A model generated the notes under the pieces. It did no database searches, had not been told where the DNA came from, and saw nothing but the letters and a program-made list of their open reading frames with translations. Positions 1 through 5,453 of a stretch of 5,453 nucleotides of DNA are shown here, piece after piece. Position 1 is the stretch's first letter; every line of letters begins with the position of its first letter. This DNA is from Betaproteobacteria bacterium (lineage in GTDB: Bacteria > Pseudomonadota > Gammaproteobacteria > Burkholderiales > SG8-39). The position numbers and the translations under genes were made by a program. Location of the stretch: the NCBI GenBank assembly GCA_019237595.1, contig JAFAGU010000164.1, forward strand, positions 1 to 5,453. Reading direction: 5' to 3'.

Positions 1-657
1 CGCAGCGAGCACCCTGCCGGAGCGAACGCCGACGCCTGCGACCTGCAGCTCCTCATAGACGACGGAGAAGCGATCGCCCTTGCGCAGCTCGCGATAGAAA
101 TCGACGTCTCCGCTGAAGATCTCGGCGAGCTGGATGGCCACGGCGTCCGGAATGCCGGCTGCGTCAGTGGCCGCGAAGAGCGATGTGCGGACGACGCCCG
201 TCTTCATCGCCGTCCGCTTTTCTACAGGCGCCGGGTATTCGGCGGTCTTGTATTGATCCTCCGACGGAATGACCTGCACCAGAGTGTCCCGCAAACCGAG
301 AAAGCTGAGGGTGTGGGGTGCGCCGTCGGCGGCGATGTCCGCGCGTACGGCGAGGCCGGGCCTGAGCTGGCGGAGCGCTTGCACCTTGGCCAAGCGCCCG
401 CGTTCGACTTCAGAAACCCCAAGGCGCGCGAGAAATCCACTGATCGTCTCGCCGCGCTGGAAGCGCTCTTCGCGCACGTAGAGGCCCGAATCGGGGAGCA
501 CCTGCTCCGGCCGCACGGGAATCGACTCGACCGTGGAGGTGCGCACGAGAAGCGCTTCCACTTCCCGCGGGTCGGGCGCGATGGTCGCGAACGCCACCAC
601 GCCCGAGGCGGCGAGGGCCAGCACGACGGCAATGCGAATCGCCCAGCGAGTGCTCAT
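1..657 (-). CDS. M23-family metallopeptidase (cell-wall endopeptidase), N-terminal part, runs off the left edge
   Basis: The reading frame is open for 219 codons from an ATG at 657-655 to the window edge, so the 3' part is missing. This ATG is the only usual start: an in-frame TGA lies at 684-682 with no other ATG, GTG or TTG between. Residues 6-27 form a hydrophobic stretch (IAVVLALAASGVVAFA) after a short Arg-containing N-terminus, consistent with a signal anchor or uncleaved signal peptide. Residues about 55-118 resemble the OapA/LysM-like N-terminal region of MepM-type proteins. Residues 174-204 (AIQLAEIFSGDVDFYRELRK, then GDRFSVVYE) match the conserved segment that precedes the LytM catalytic domain in proteobacterial M23 peptidases. 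The family cuts peptidoglycan cross-link peptides in the periplasm. The zinc ligands (HxxxD and HxH) would lie off-window, so activity cannot be judged. It is divergent from tyrS, an arrangement I recall as common in Betaproteobacteria. The family call rests on the N-terminal domains only. Confidence 0.88.
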   Translation of the reverse strand, partial: MSTRWAIRIAVVLALAASGVVAFATIAPDPREVEALLVRTSTVESIPVRPEQVLPDSGLYVREERFQRGETISGFLARLGVSEVERGRLAKVQALRQLRPGLAVRADIAADGAPHTLSFLGLRDTLVQVIPSEDQYKTAEYPAPVEKRTAMKTGVVRTSLFAATDAAGIPDAVAIQLAEIFSGDVDFYRELRKGDRFSVVYEELQVAGVGVRSGRVLAA

Positions 658-743
658 CGTTCCGCTAAAATCTATTGATTTTCAAAACGTTGAATTACGA
701 GCCGGCGGAGTCTAGCAAAGAAATCCGGGCCGGCATATCGAAA
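658..743. promoter_or_regulatory. Divergent control region between the M23 peptidase gene and tyrS
   Basis: These 86 bases separate two divergent start codons and must hold both promoters unless these lie inside the genes. The part at 661-699 is distinctly AT-rich against a GC-rich background. A TAAAAT at 666-671 is a 5/6 match to a sigma-70 -10 box for tyrS, but no good -35 lies at the right distance. A weaker pair, TTGAAT (690-695) and TAGCAA (713-718), has 17-base spacing. No promoter for the minus strand could be fixed with confidence. Two short palindromes sit here and are listed separately. The promoter role is inferred from gene orientation and base composition, not from strong consensus boxes. 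Confidence 0.6.
667..694. repeat. Two abutting short inverted repeats in the divergent promoter
   Basis: AAAATC (667-672) and GATTTT (677-682) are perfect 6-base inverted arms around TATT. TTCAA (681-685) and TTGAA (690-694) are perfect 5-base inverted arms around AACG. Both have a 4-base spacer and they share two bases, giving a 28-base symmetric block. Such a block could be a regulator-binding site or promoter-melting DNA. The symmetry is seen directly; the function is not known, and short AT-rich palindromes also arise by chance. Confidence 0.5.
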
Positions 744-1934
744 ATGCCCACCGTCCAGCAGGCCATTGAGATCATTCGTCGGGGCAGCGACGAGCTGATC
801 GTCGAAGCGGAGCTCGCCGCGAAACTCAAGACGGGCCGGCCCTTGCGCGTCAAGCTGGGCCTGGACCCTACGGCGCCGGATCTCCATCTCGGGCACACGG
901 TCGTCATCAATAAGCTTCGCCACTTCCAGGAGCTCGGCCACCAGGTCCAGTTCCTCATCGGCGACTTCACGGGAATGATCGGCGACCCGACCGGCAAGAA
1001 CCAGACTCGCCCGCCGCTCACGAGGGAAGCGATCCTTGCCAATGCGGAAACGTATCGGAGACAGGTCTTCAAGATCCTGGATCCGCAGAGAACGCAGATC
1101 CTGTTCAACTCCGAATGGTCGGACAAGCTCGGCGCTGAAGGAATGATCCGGCTGGCTGCGCGCTATACGGTGGCGCGGCTCCTCGAGCGCGACGACTTCA
1201 GCAAGCGCTATCGCTCCAACCAGCCCATCGCGGTGCACGAGCTCCTCTATCCGCTCATGCAGGGCTACGACTCGGTGGCGATGAAAGCGGACGTGGAGCT
1301 CGGCGGAACCGACCAGAAGTTCAACCTGCTCGTCGGCCGGGAGCTGCAGAAGCAGCAGGGCATGGATCCGCAGGTCATCATCACCATGCCGCTCCTCGAG
1401 GGCCTCGACGGGCGAGACAAGATGTCCAAGTCCCTTGGGAATTACGTCGGCATCGACGAGCCGCCGCAGGAAATGTTCGGCAAGCTCATGTCCATCTCCG
1501 ACGAGCTCATGTGGCGCTACATCGATCTACTGTCGTTCCATCCGTCGCAAGCCATCCGGAAGTGGAAGGCGGAAGTCGAGGCCGGCCGTAACCCGAAGGA
1601 CATCAAGGTTCTCTTCGCGAAGGAAATCGTCGCCCGCTTCCATTCCGACCGCTCGGCCGACGAGGCTGAGAAGAATTTCGATGCGCGCTTCGGTCGCGGC
1701 GAGCTGCCGGCCGACATGCCGGAAAAACGCGTGCGCGAGACTCAGGCGGTGAAGGTGCTCAAGGAGGCGGGCCTGGTCCCGAGCACCACGGAGGCAACGC
1801 GGCTGATCGAGCAGGGCGGCGTCCGCGTGAACGGTGAGCGCTTGACCGACCGCCATGCCCGGTTCAAGCCGGGCGAAACTCTGGTCATCCAGGTGGGCAA
1901 GCGGAAGTTCGCGCGCGTGACGATCGGCGGCTGA
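744..1934 (+). CDS. tyrS: Tyrosyl-tRNA synthetase (TyrRS)
   Basis: This cytoplasmic class I aminoacyl-tRNA synthetase joins tyrosine to tRNA-Tyr using ATP. With the ATG at 744 it has 396 residues, close to the 400-odd residues usual for this bacterial subtype. The ATP-binding HIGH-type motif is HLGH at residues 48-51 after KLGLDPTAPD. The tyrosine-site segment with QGYDSVAMKADVELGGTDQ is at 173-191, and a perfect KMSKS is at 226-230. The C-terminal RNA-binding S4 domain covers about 330-396 (VRVNGERLTD). The frame is open further upstream to a TTG at 675, but those 23 residues look unlike the family, whose proteins begin just before the RRGSDELIVE-type helix, so ATG 744 is preferred. Its ribosome-binding site is weak. 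The gene starts a tight same-strand run: the next start codon comes one base after its TGA. Confidence 0.98.
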   Translation: MPTVQQAIEIIRRGSDELIVEAELAAKLKTGRPLRVKLGLDPTAPDLHLGHTVVINKLRHFQELGHQVQFLIGDFTGMIGDPTGKNQTRPPLTREAILANAETYRRQVFKILDPQRTQILFNSEWSDKLGAEGMIRLAARYTVARLLERDDFSKRYRSNQPIAVHELLYPLMQGYDSVAMKADVELGGTDQKFNLLVGRELQKQQGMDPQVIITMPLLEGLDGRDKMSKSLGNYVGIDEPPQEMFGKLMSISDELMWRYIDLLSFHPSQAIRKWKAEVEAGRNPKDIKVLFAKEIVARFHSDRSADEAEKNFDARFGRGELPADMPEKRVRETQAVKVLKEAGLVPSTTEATRLIEQGGVRVNGERLTDRHARFKPGETLVIQVGKRKFARVTIGG

Positions 1935-1935
1935 C

Positions 1936-4023
1936 ATGGATCGCGCGCATATCGAGCAAGTGATGCAGCAAGCCGTTGGCCTTCATCAAGCCGGCCATCC
2001 CGAGCAGGCCGAGCCACTCTACCGGTCCGTGCTCAACGCCCTTCCCAACCAACCCGACATCCTTCACCTGCTGGGACTATCGCTCGCACAGCAAGGAAAG
2101 CACGGGCAGGCCCTCAAGTTCTTCGAGCGCGCACTCAAGGCCGGCCCCCGGCCCGACCTCCTTTCGAACATGGGCACGACGCTGAGGGCGCTCAAGCGCA
2201 TTCCGGAAGCCGTTCGCGCCTATGAGAAAGCCCTTGCAATCGATCCGAACTTTGTCGACGCGCTCTACAACCTCGGAGGCACCTACGGCGAGCTGGTGAG
2301 GCTGCAGGAGGCGATCGAGCTGCTTAAACGTGCGGTCCAGCTTGCGCCGGACCATGCCCTTGCCCTCAAGGAACTTGCCGTTGTCCTGGCGCTGGTGTGG
2401 AGGATGGACGAAGCCCTGGGATGTGCCAGGCGGGCCGTCGAATTGCGGCCGGGCGATCCGGCGGTGCAACGAGGGCTGGCGTTGATCTTCCAGGACTTGG
2501 GACGTTCCGAGGAAGCCGTTGCGGCCCTCGATCTGGCGCTCAAGGTCGATCCATCCTACGCCGACGGTTACGCGAGCCGCGCCGCCTCCCTCATGGCGCT
2601 CCATCGCCTCGCCCTCGCGGAGCGCGACATCGATAAAGCCCTGTCCCTCGATCCCGGCCATGTTCAGGCTCATCTCGCCCGAGCGCAACTCCTGTCGAGG
2701 TCCGTGCGCTATACGGAGGCCGTCGACGAGTTCCGGCGCGTGCTTGAGTTGAAACCGGCCAACTTCATCGCGCAGTTCAATCTCATTACGACGCTGGATC
2801 TCGCACCGAACACTACATTCGAGGATCATGCTAAGGAGTGCCGGCGCTGGTATGAGCGGCATGCCCGGCATCTTGCGAAAGCCGCCCAGCCCCACAAGAA
2901 CCTTCGGGATCCGGCAAGGCGGCTACGAATAGGCTACGTTTCAGCCGACTTCAGGAATCATTCCGCCGCGACCGTGTTCCGTCCGGTGATTCGCGCTCAC
3001 GACCACGGAAATTTCGAGGTTTTCCTTTACTCCGGCGTCAAGCAACCCGACGAGCAGACGCGCGAATTCCAGGCCCGTTCCGATCACTGGTTGTCCATCC
3101 TCGGCATGACGGACGAGGCCTTCGTCGCTCGCGTGCGAGAGGACCGCATCGATATCCTCGTGGACCTTTCGGCTTTTACCGACGGCAGCAGGCTCATGGC
3201 ATTCGCCATGAAGCCGGCGCCGATCCAGGTAACGGCGTGGGGATACGCCGTGAGCACCGGCCTGCCTGCGATGGACTACCACTTTGCGGACCCTGTTGCG
3301 GTCCCGATGCAGGCACGCCAGCACTATACGGAGAAGATTGTCGACCTCCCTTGCCTCGTCGCCTACGATCCTCCTTCTTCCGCGCCCGCCGAGGCGACGG
3401 AGCCGTCGAGGAGCGCCGGCTTCGTGACTTATGGGTGCTTGAATCGCGCGGAGAAGATGTCCGAGTCGACGCTCGAGCTTTGGGCGCAGGTCCTCAAGGC
3501 TCGTCCGGATTCGCGCCTGCTCCTCAAAGCCTATGATTTCAACGATCCGGACCAGCGCGAGCGAATCCGCTCCAGCCTTGGCACCCGAGGAGTGGATTCC
3601 TCCCGGCTCGTTTTTCTCGGCGGAAGCTCGCAAGCAGAACATCTCGGTGCGCTCGCGAAAGTGGACGTGGTGCTCGACCCGACGCCGCACACCGGCGGGG
3701 TGTCCACTTGCGACGCGCTCTGGATGGGCGTGCCGGTCGTAACCTTGCTAGGCAACAGCCTCCCCTCGAGACTGTCCGGCGCGATCCTGTCGGCGCTCGG
3801 CCTGTCGGAATGGATCGCGAAGACGCCGGAGGAGTACGTGGATATCGCGGTCCGGCTGGGCGAGGATGAGGCGCGTCGAGCCAGCTTGCGCAGGGAGCTT
3901 CGTCCGCTCATGAGAGCCTCTGCCCTTGTCGATGCGGAGCGCTACTGCCGTGCTGTCGAGGCGGCGTACCGCAAGATGTGGACGGACTACTGCGGGCGCG
4001 AGGCAGGAGGCAGGGCGGCTTGA
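1936..4023 (+). CDS. TPR-repeat O-GlcNAc-transferase-like glycosyltransferase (GT41, SPINDLY/OGT family)
   Basis: The 695-residue product has two parts. Residues 5-276 hold about eight 34-residue TPR units with typical A/G/L...A...P spacing (for example VDALYNLGGTYGELVRLQEA, starting at 107), which normally bind protein partners. Residues about 329-680 match the GT41 catalytic region. RIGYVSADFRNH (331-342) supplies the His equivalent to human OGT His498. KPAPIQVTAWGY is at 426-437. YGCLNRAEKMSESTL (499-513) contains Lys507, aligned to the UDP-contacting human Lys842. PHTGGVSTCDALWMG (584-598) is the nucleotide-sugar loop, followed by SRLSGAIL. There is no signal peptide or membrane segment, so it is probably cytoplasmic. 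The family moves a sugar, usually GlcNAc from UDP-GlcNAc, to Ser/Thr of proteins; the target here is unknown. GGCGG at 1926-1930 is a plausible ribosome-binding site inside tyrS. The one-base gap to tyrS and the overlap with the next gene point to co-transcription. DLSAFTDGSR (410-419) and GYAVSTG (436-442) differ from the more usual bacterial pattern. Confidence 0.92.
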   Translation: MDRAHIEQVMQQAVGLHQAGHPEQAEPLYRSVLNALPNQPDILHLLGLSLAQQGKHGQALKFFERALKAGPRPDLLSNMGTTLRALKRIPEAVRAYEKALAIDPNFVDALYNLGGTYGELVRLQEAIELLKRAVQLAPDHALALKELAVVLALVWRMDEALGCARRAVELRPGDPAVQRGLALIFQDLGRSEEAVAALDLALKVDPSYADGYASRAASLMALHRLALAERDIDKALSLDPGHVQAHLARAQLLSRSVRYTEAVDEFRRVLELKPANFIAQFNLITTLDLAPNTTFEDHAKECRRWYERHARHLAKAAQPHKNLRDPARRLRIGYVSADFRNHSAATVFRPVIRAHDHGNFEVFLYSGVKQPDEQTREFQARSDHWLSILGMTDEAFVARVREDRIDILVDLSAFTDGSRLMAFAMKPAPIQVTAWGYAVSTGLPAMDYHFADPVAVPMQARQHYTEKIVDLPCLVAYDPPSSAPAEATEPSRSAGFVTYGCLNRAEKMSESTLELWAQVLKARPDSRLLLKAYDFNDPDQRERIRSSLGTRGVDSSRLVFLGGSSQAEHLGALAKVDVVLDPTPHTGGVSTCDALWMGVPVVTLLGNSLPSRLSGAILSALGLSEWIAKTPEEYVDIAVRLGEDEARRASLRRELRPLMRASALVDAERYCRAVEAAYRKMWTDYCGREAGGRAA
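4005..4010 (+). promoter_or_regulatory. Shine-Dalgarno site that sets the TTG start of the hydrolase
   Basis: AGGAGG, a full anti-SD match, ends nine bases before TTG 4020, whose last two bases are part of the TGA stop of the glycosyltransferase gene. It is the strongest ribosome-binding site in the window. It favours TTG 4020 over the in-frame ATG at 3978, which lies upstream of it. Confidence 0.8.
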
Positions 4024-4799
4024 GCGCGGGCGTTTGGGAAGCCTACGCAATCAAGTACGCGCACCACGCTCGCCGGGCGTCGGAGAACTTCCTCGGCGGC
4101 GACCCGCACGACGGCCCCATGCCGCTCGACTATTTCGTTTGGCTCCTGCGCGCCGGGGAACGCGCGATCGTCATCGATACCGGGTTCTCCGCAGCCGTCG
4201 CCATGCGCCGAGGCCGGGAGCATCTGCGATGTCCTGCGGCGGCGCTGGCGCGGCTCGGCGTCGATGCGAAGACGGTCAGGGATGTCGTGATCACACATCT
4301 GCACTACGACCACGCGGGCAACTTCGAGCTCTTTCCGCGCGCGACGTTTCACCTTCAGGACCTGGAGATGCGCTACGCCACCGGGCGGCACATGGCTTCG
4401 CCCGCGAATGGCGGCGCATACGACGTGGAGGATGTCGCCGGGATGGTGAAGCGCGTCTACGCCGGCCGCGTGCGGTTTCACGACGGCGAGAGCGAGATCG
4501 CTCCTGGTGTCTCGGTGCACCTCGTGGGCGGCCATACCATGGGCTTGCAGGTCGTCCGTGTCGCCACTCGCCGCGGAAATGTCGTGATCGCCTCCGACGC
4601 GAGCCACTTCTACGCGAACATGGAGCAGGAGCGTCCGTTTCCCATCGTCTGGTCGATCCCCGACATGATCGCGGGCTACGCGGCCTGCCGCTCCCTCGCG
4701 CAGTCGCCGGGGCACATCATTCCCGGCCACGATCCCCTGGTGCTCGAGCGCTATCCTGCCGCGGCCGGGATGGAGGGAATCGCGGCGCGCCTGGACTAG
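4020..4799 (+). CDS. Metallo-beta-lactamase-fold hydrolase, 'N-acyl homoserine lactonase family'
   Basis: The 259-residue product begins MSAGVWEAYAIKYAHHARRA if the TTG at 4020 is used. The perfect AGGAGG nine bases upstream and family resemblance from the WExYAIxYAHH segment onward support this start; an ATG at 3978 would add 14 unlikely residues. All ligands of a two-zinc MBL site are present: THLHYDH gives His93, His95, Asp97 and His98, GGHTMG gives His172, SDASH gives Asp193, and IPGHD gives His237. There is no signal peptide, so it is probably cytoplasmic. The family is usually annotated as opening the lactone ring of acyl-homoserine-lactone signals. The true substrate is not shown by the sequence, because the AiiA tyrosine (D-A-S-Y) is replaced by histidine (D-A-S-H, His196). 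Its start overlaps the glycosyltransferase stop (TTGA), so translation is probably coupled. A lactone or ester hydrolase of unknown substrate is the cautious reading. Confidence 0.92.
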   Translation: MSAGVWEAYAIKYAHHARRASENFLGGDPHDGPMPLDYFVWLLRAGERAIVIDTGFSAAVAMRRGREHLRCPAAALARLGVDAKTVRDVVITHLHYDHAGNFELFPRATFHLQDLEMRYATGRHMASPANGGAYDVEDVAGMVKRVYAGRVRFHDGESEIAPGVSVHLVGGHTMGLQVVRVATRRGNVVIASDASHFYANMEQERPFPIVWSIPDMIAGYAACRSLAQSPGHIIPGHDPLVLERYPAAAGMEGIAARLD

Positions 4800-4825
4800 C
4801 AAGTCCGGGAGGCGGTTTCTTGCTA
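4797..4825. repeat. Perfect 7-bp inverted repeat between the hydrolase stop and patB
   Basis: TAGCAAG (4797-4803, beginning with the hydrolase stop codon) and CTTGCTA (4819-4825) are exact reverse complements around a 15-base centre that contains GGGAGG. The second arm overlaps a TATAAG and ends one base before the AAGG ribosome-binding site of the next gene. No run of T follows, so it does not look like an intrinsic terminator. It could be an operator or an RNA hairpin near the translation start. The symmetry is certain, the function is not. Confidence 0.5.
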
Positions 4826-4834
4826 TAAGGCGCC

Positions 4835-5453
4835 GTGGACTTCGATTTCGACACGCCGGCCTCGCACGAAGGCGCCTGGAGCACGCGCTGGGAGCGCTAC
4901 GCGGGACGCGACGTAATTCCCTTGTGGGTCGCCGATACGGACTTCCGTCCGCCGCTAGCGGTGCTGGACGCCATGGAGGAGCGCGTGCGCCAGGGGTTCC
5001 TCGGCTACAGCGAGCAGCCACGGGCGCTCCGCGACGCGATCGTCGAGCGCCTGGAGCGCCGCTACGGCTGGCGCATCGACCCGAGCTGGATCGTCTTTCT
5101 CCCGGGCGTCGTCCCCGGCTTGCATCTCGCGGCGCGCTCGCTCAGCGCCCCGCACGAGCATTCGCTCGTGCCCGTGCCGGTCTACCATCACTTGCGCAAG
5201 GCGCCCGAGCTCGCGCCGCGGCCCTGGAGAGCCGTGCCGCTCGTCCTTCAGGGCGGCCGATGGGTCTTAGACGAGGCGGATCTCCGCCGCGCCATGCGCC
5301 CGGAGACGCGGCTCTTTTTCCTCTGCAATCCGCAGAATCCCGGCGGGACGGTCTTCAACCGGGGGGAGCTCGCTCGGATCGCCGACGCGACGGCGCCCGC
5401 CGTGATTATCTCGGACGAGATCCATTGCGATCTCATTCTCGACCCCGGCAAGC
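4835..5453 (+). CDS. patB: PatB/MalY-type PLP-dependent cystathionine beta-lyase (aminotransferase fold), C-terminus off the right edge
   Basis: The frame is open for 206 codons to the window edge from a GTG at 4835, which is preceded by AAGG at 4827-4830 with a short four-base spacing. The product starts MDFDFDTPASHEGAWSTRWE, the standard opening of PatB/MalY proteins (FD.P.....S.KW). IPLWVADTDFRPP (28-40) is the family signature close to the N-terminus. GYS at 57-59, LPGVVPGL at 89-96, CNPQNPGG at 164-171 and SDEIHCDLIL at 193-202 follow in the expected order; Asp194 is the residue that pairs with the PLP pyridine nitrogen. The lysine that binds PLP should come shortly after the window ends. 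The family cleaves C-S bonds in cystathionine and related cysteine conjugates, giving a thiol, pyruvate and ammonia; some members regulate or have other lyase roles. It follows the hydrolase by 35 bases on the same strand and may share its transcript or have its own weak promoter. The symbol is by family, not by proven orthology. Confidence 0.92.
   Translation, partial: MDFDFDTPASHEGAWSTRWERYAGRDVIPLWVADTDFRPPLAVLDAMEERVRQGFLGYSEQPRALRDAIVERLERRYGWRIDPSWIVFLPGVVPGLHLAARSLSAPHEHSLVPVPVYHHLRKAPELAPRPWRAVPLVLQGGRWVLDEADLRRAMRPETRLFFLCNPQNPGGTVFNRGELARIADATAPAVIISDEIHCDLILDPGK

Noticed and set aside
253..678. Plus-strand open frame opposite the M23 peptidase gene
   Set aside because: The minus strand carries a continuous 219-codon frame with family-specific segments, so this is its shadow.
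675..743. Upstream TTG (675) as tyrS start, adding 23 residues
   Set aside because: There is no ribosome-binding site, the added residues lie outside the usual family start, and they would cover the likely promoter and palindromes.
658..743. T-box riboswitch controlling tyrS
   Set aside because: The leader is far too short for a T-box, no T-box core sequence is seen, and T-boxes are not expected in proteobacteria.
672..1238. Minus-strand open frame opposite the start of tyrS
   Set aside because: It is antisense to the HLGH-containing part of tyrS and has no family match.
2077..2895. Minus-strand open frame opposite the TPR region
   Set aside because: It is antisense to well-formed TPR repeats, with no recognisable domain or ribosome-binding site.
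2941..3690. Minus-strand open frame opposite the GT41 catalytic region
   Set aside because: It is antisense to conserved OGT motifs; its openness follows from high GC at codon position three.
3926..4828. Plus-strand open frame (about 300 codons) overlapping the hydrolase in another frame
   Set aside because: The product is extremely Arg-rich with no motifs. It overlaps both the end of the glycosyltransferase gene and the whole hydrolase gene.
4797..4830. Intrinsic terminator after the hydrolase gene
   Set aside because: The 7-bp stem has mixed composition and a long loop, and it is followed by TAAGGCG rather than a T tract.
3987..5021. Long minus-strand open frame (about 344 codons) opposite the hydrolase and patB
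   Set aside because: It is a GC-bias shadow. The plus-strand frames show complete, recognisable MBL and PatB motifs, and this product has a low-complexity Arg/Ala/Pro-rich composition with no family resemblance.

Overview
This is a GC-rich, densely coding stretch of a bacterial chromosome. The window most likely comes from a betaproteobacterium (Burkholderiales-like). The reasons are a divergent arrangement of an M23-type cell-wall peptidase gene and tyrS, a TyrRS of the HLGH/KMSKS type, and strongly G/C-ending codons. The taxonomic call is an inference from gene order and protein style and could not be checked by search.

Layout. Positions 657 to 1 (minus strand) hold the N-terminal 219 residues of an exported or membrane-anchored M23-family metallopeptidase; its catalytic domain lies outside the window. 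Positions 658-743 form a short AT-rich divergent control region with two abutting small palindromes. On the plus strand, tyrS (744-1934) is followed after one base by a TPR/O-GlcNAc-transferase-like glycosyltransferase gene (1936-4023). That gene is followed with a 4-base stop/start overlap by a metallo-beta-lactamase-fold hydrolase of the 'N-acyl homoserine lactonase family' (4020-4799, TTG start). After a 35-base gap comes a PatB/MalY-type PLP-dependent C-S lyase (4835 to the right edge, incomplete). No tRNA, rRNA, CRISPR, insertion sequence or phage gene was seen, and there is no gene-free stretch longer than about 90 bases.

How the genes fit together. The four plus-strand genes look like one transcription unit led by the essential housekeeping gene tyrS, with the glycosyltransferase and hydrolase translationally coupled. 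The peptidase belongs to cell-wall remodelling and is read the other way. No pathway obviously joins tyrosyl-tRNA synthesis, protein O-glycosylation, lactone or ester hydrolysis and cystathionine/cysteine-conjugate cleavage, so the cluster may be an accessory set carried behind a constant promoter.

The most notable points are four: the OGT-like enzyme sits next to tyrS; the lactonase-family protein has His where AiiA has its active-site Tyr; the divergent promoter contains paired palindromes; and a perfect 7-bp inverted repeat spans the hydrolase stop codon and the patB leader. I found no clear evidence of a wholly new system.
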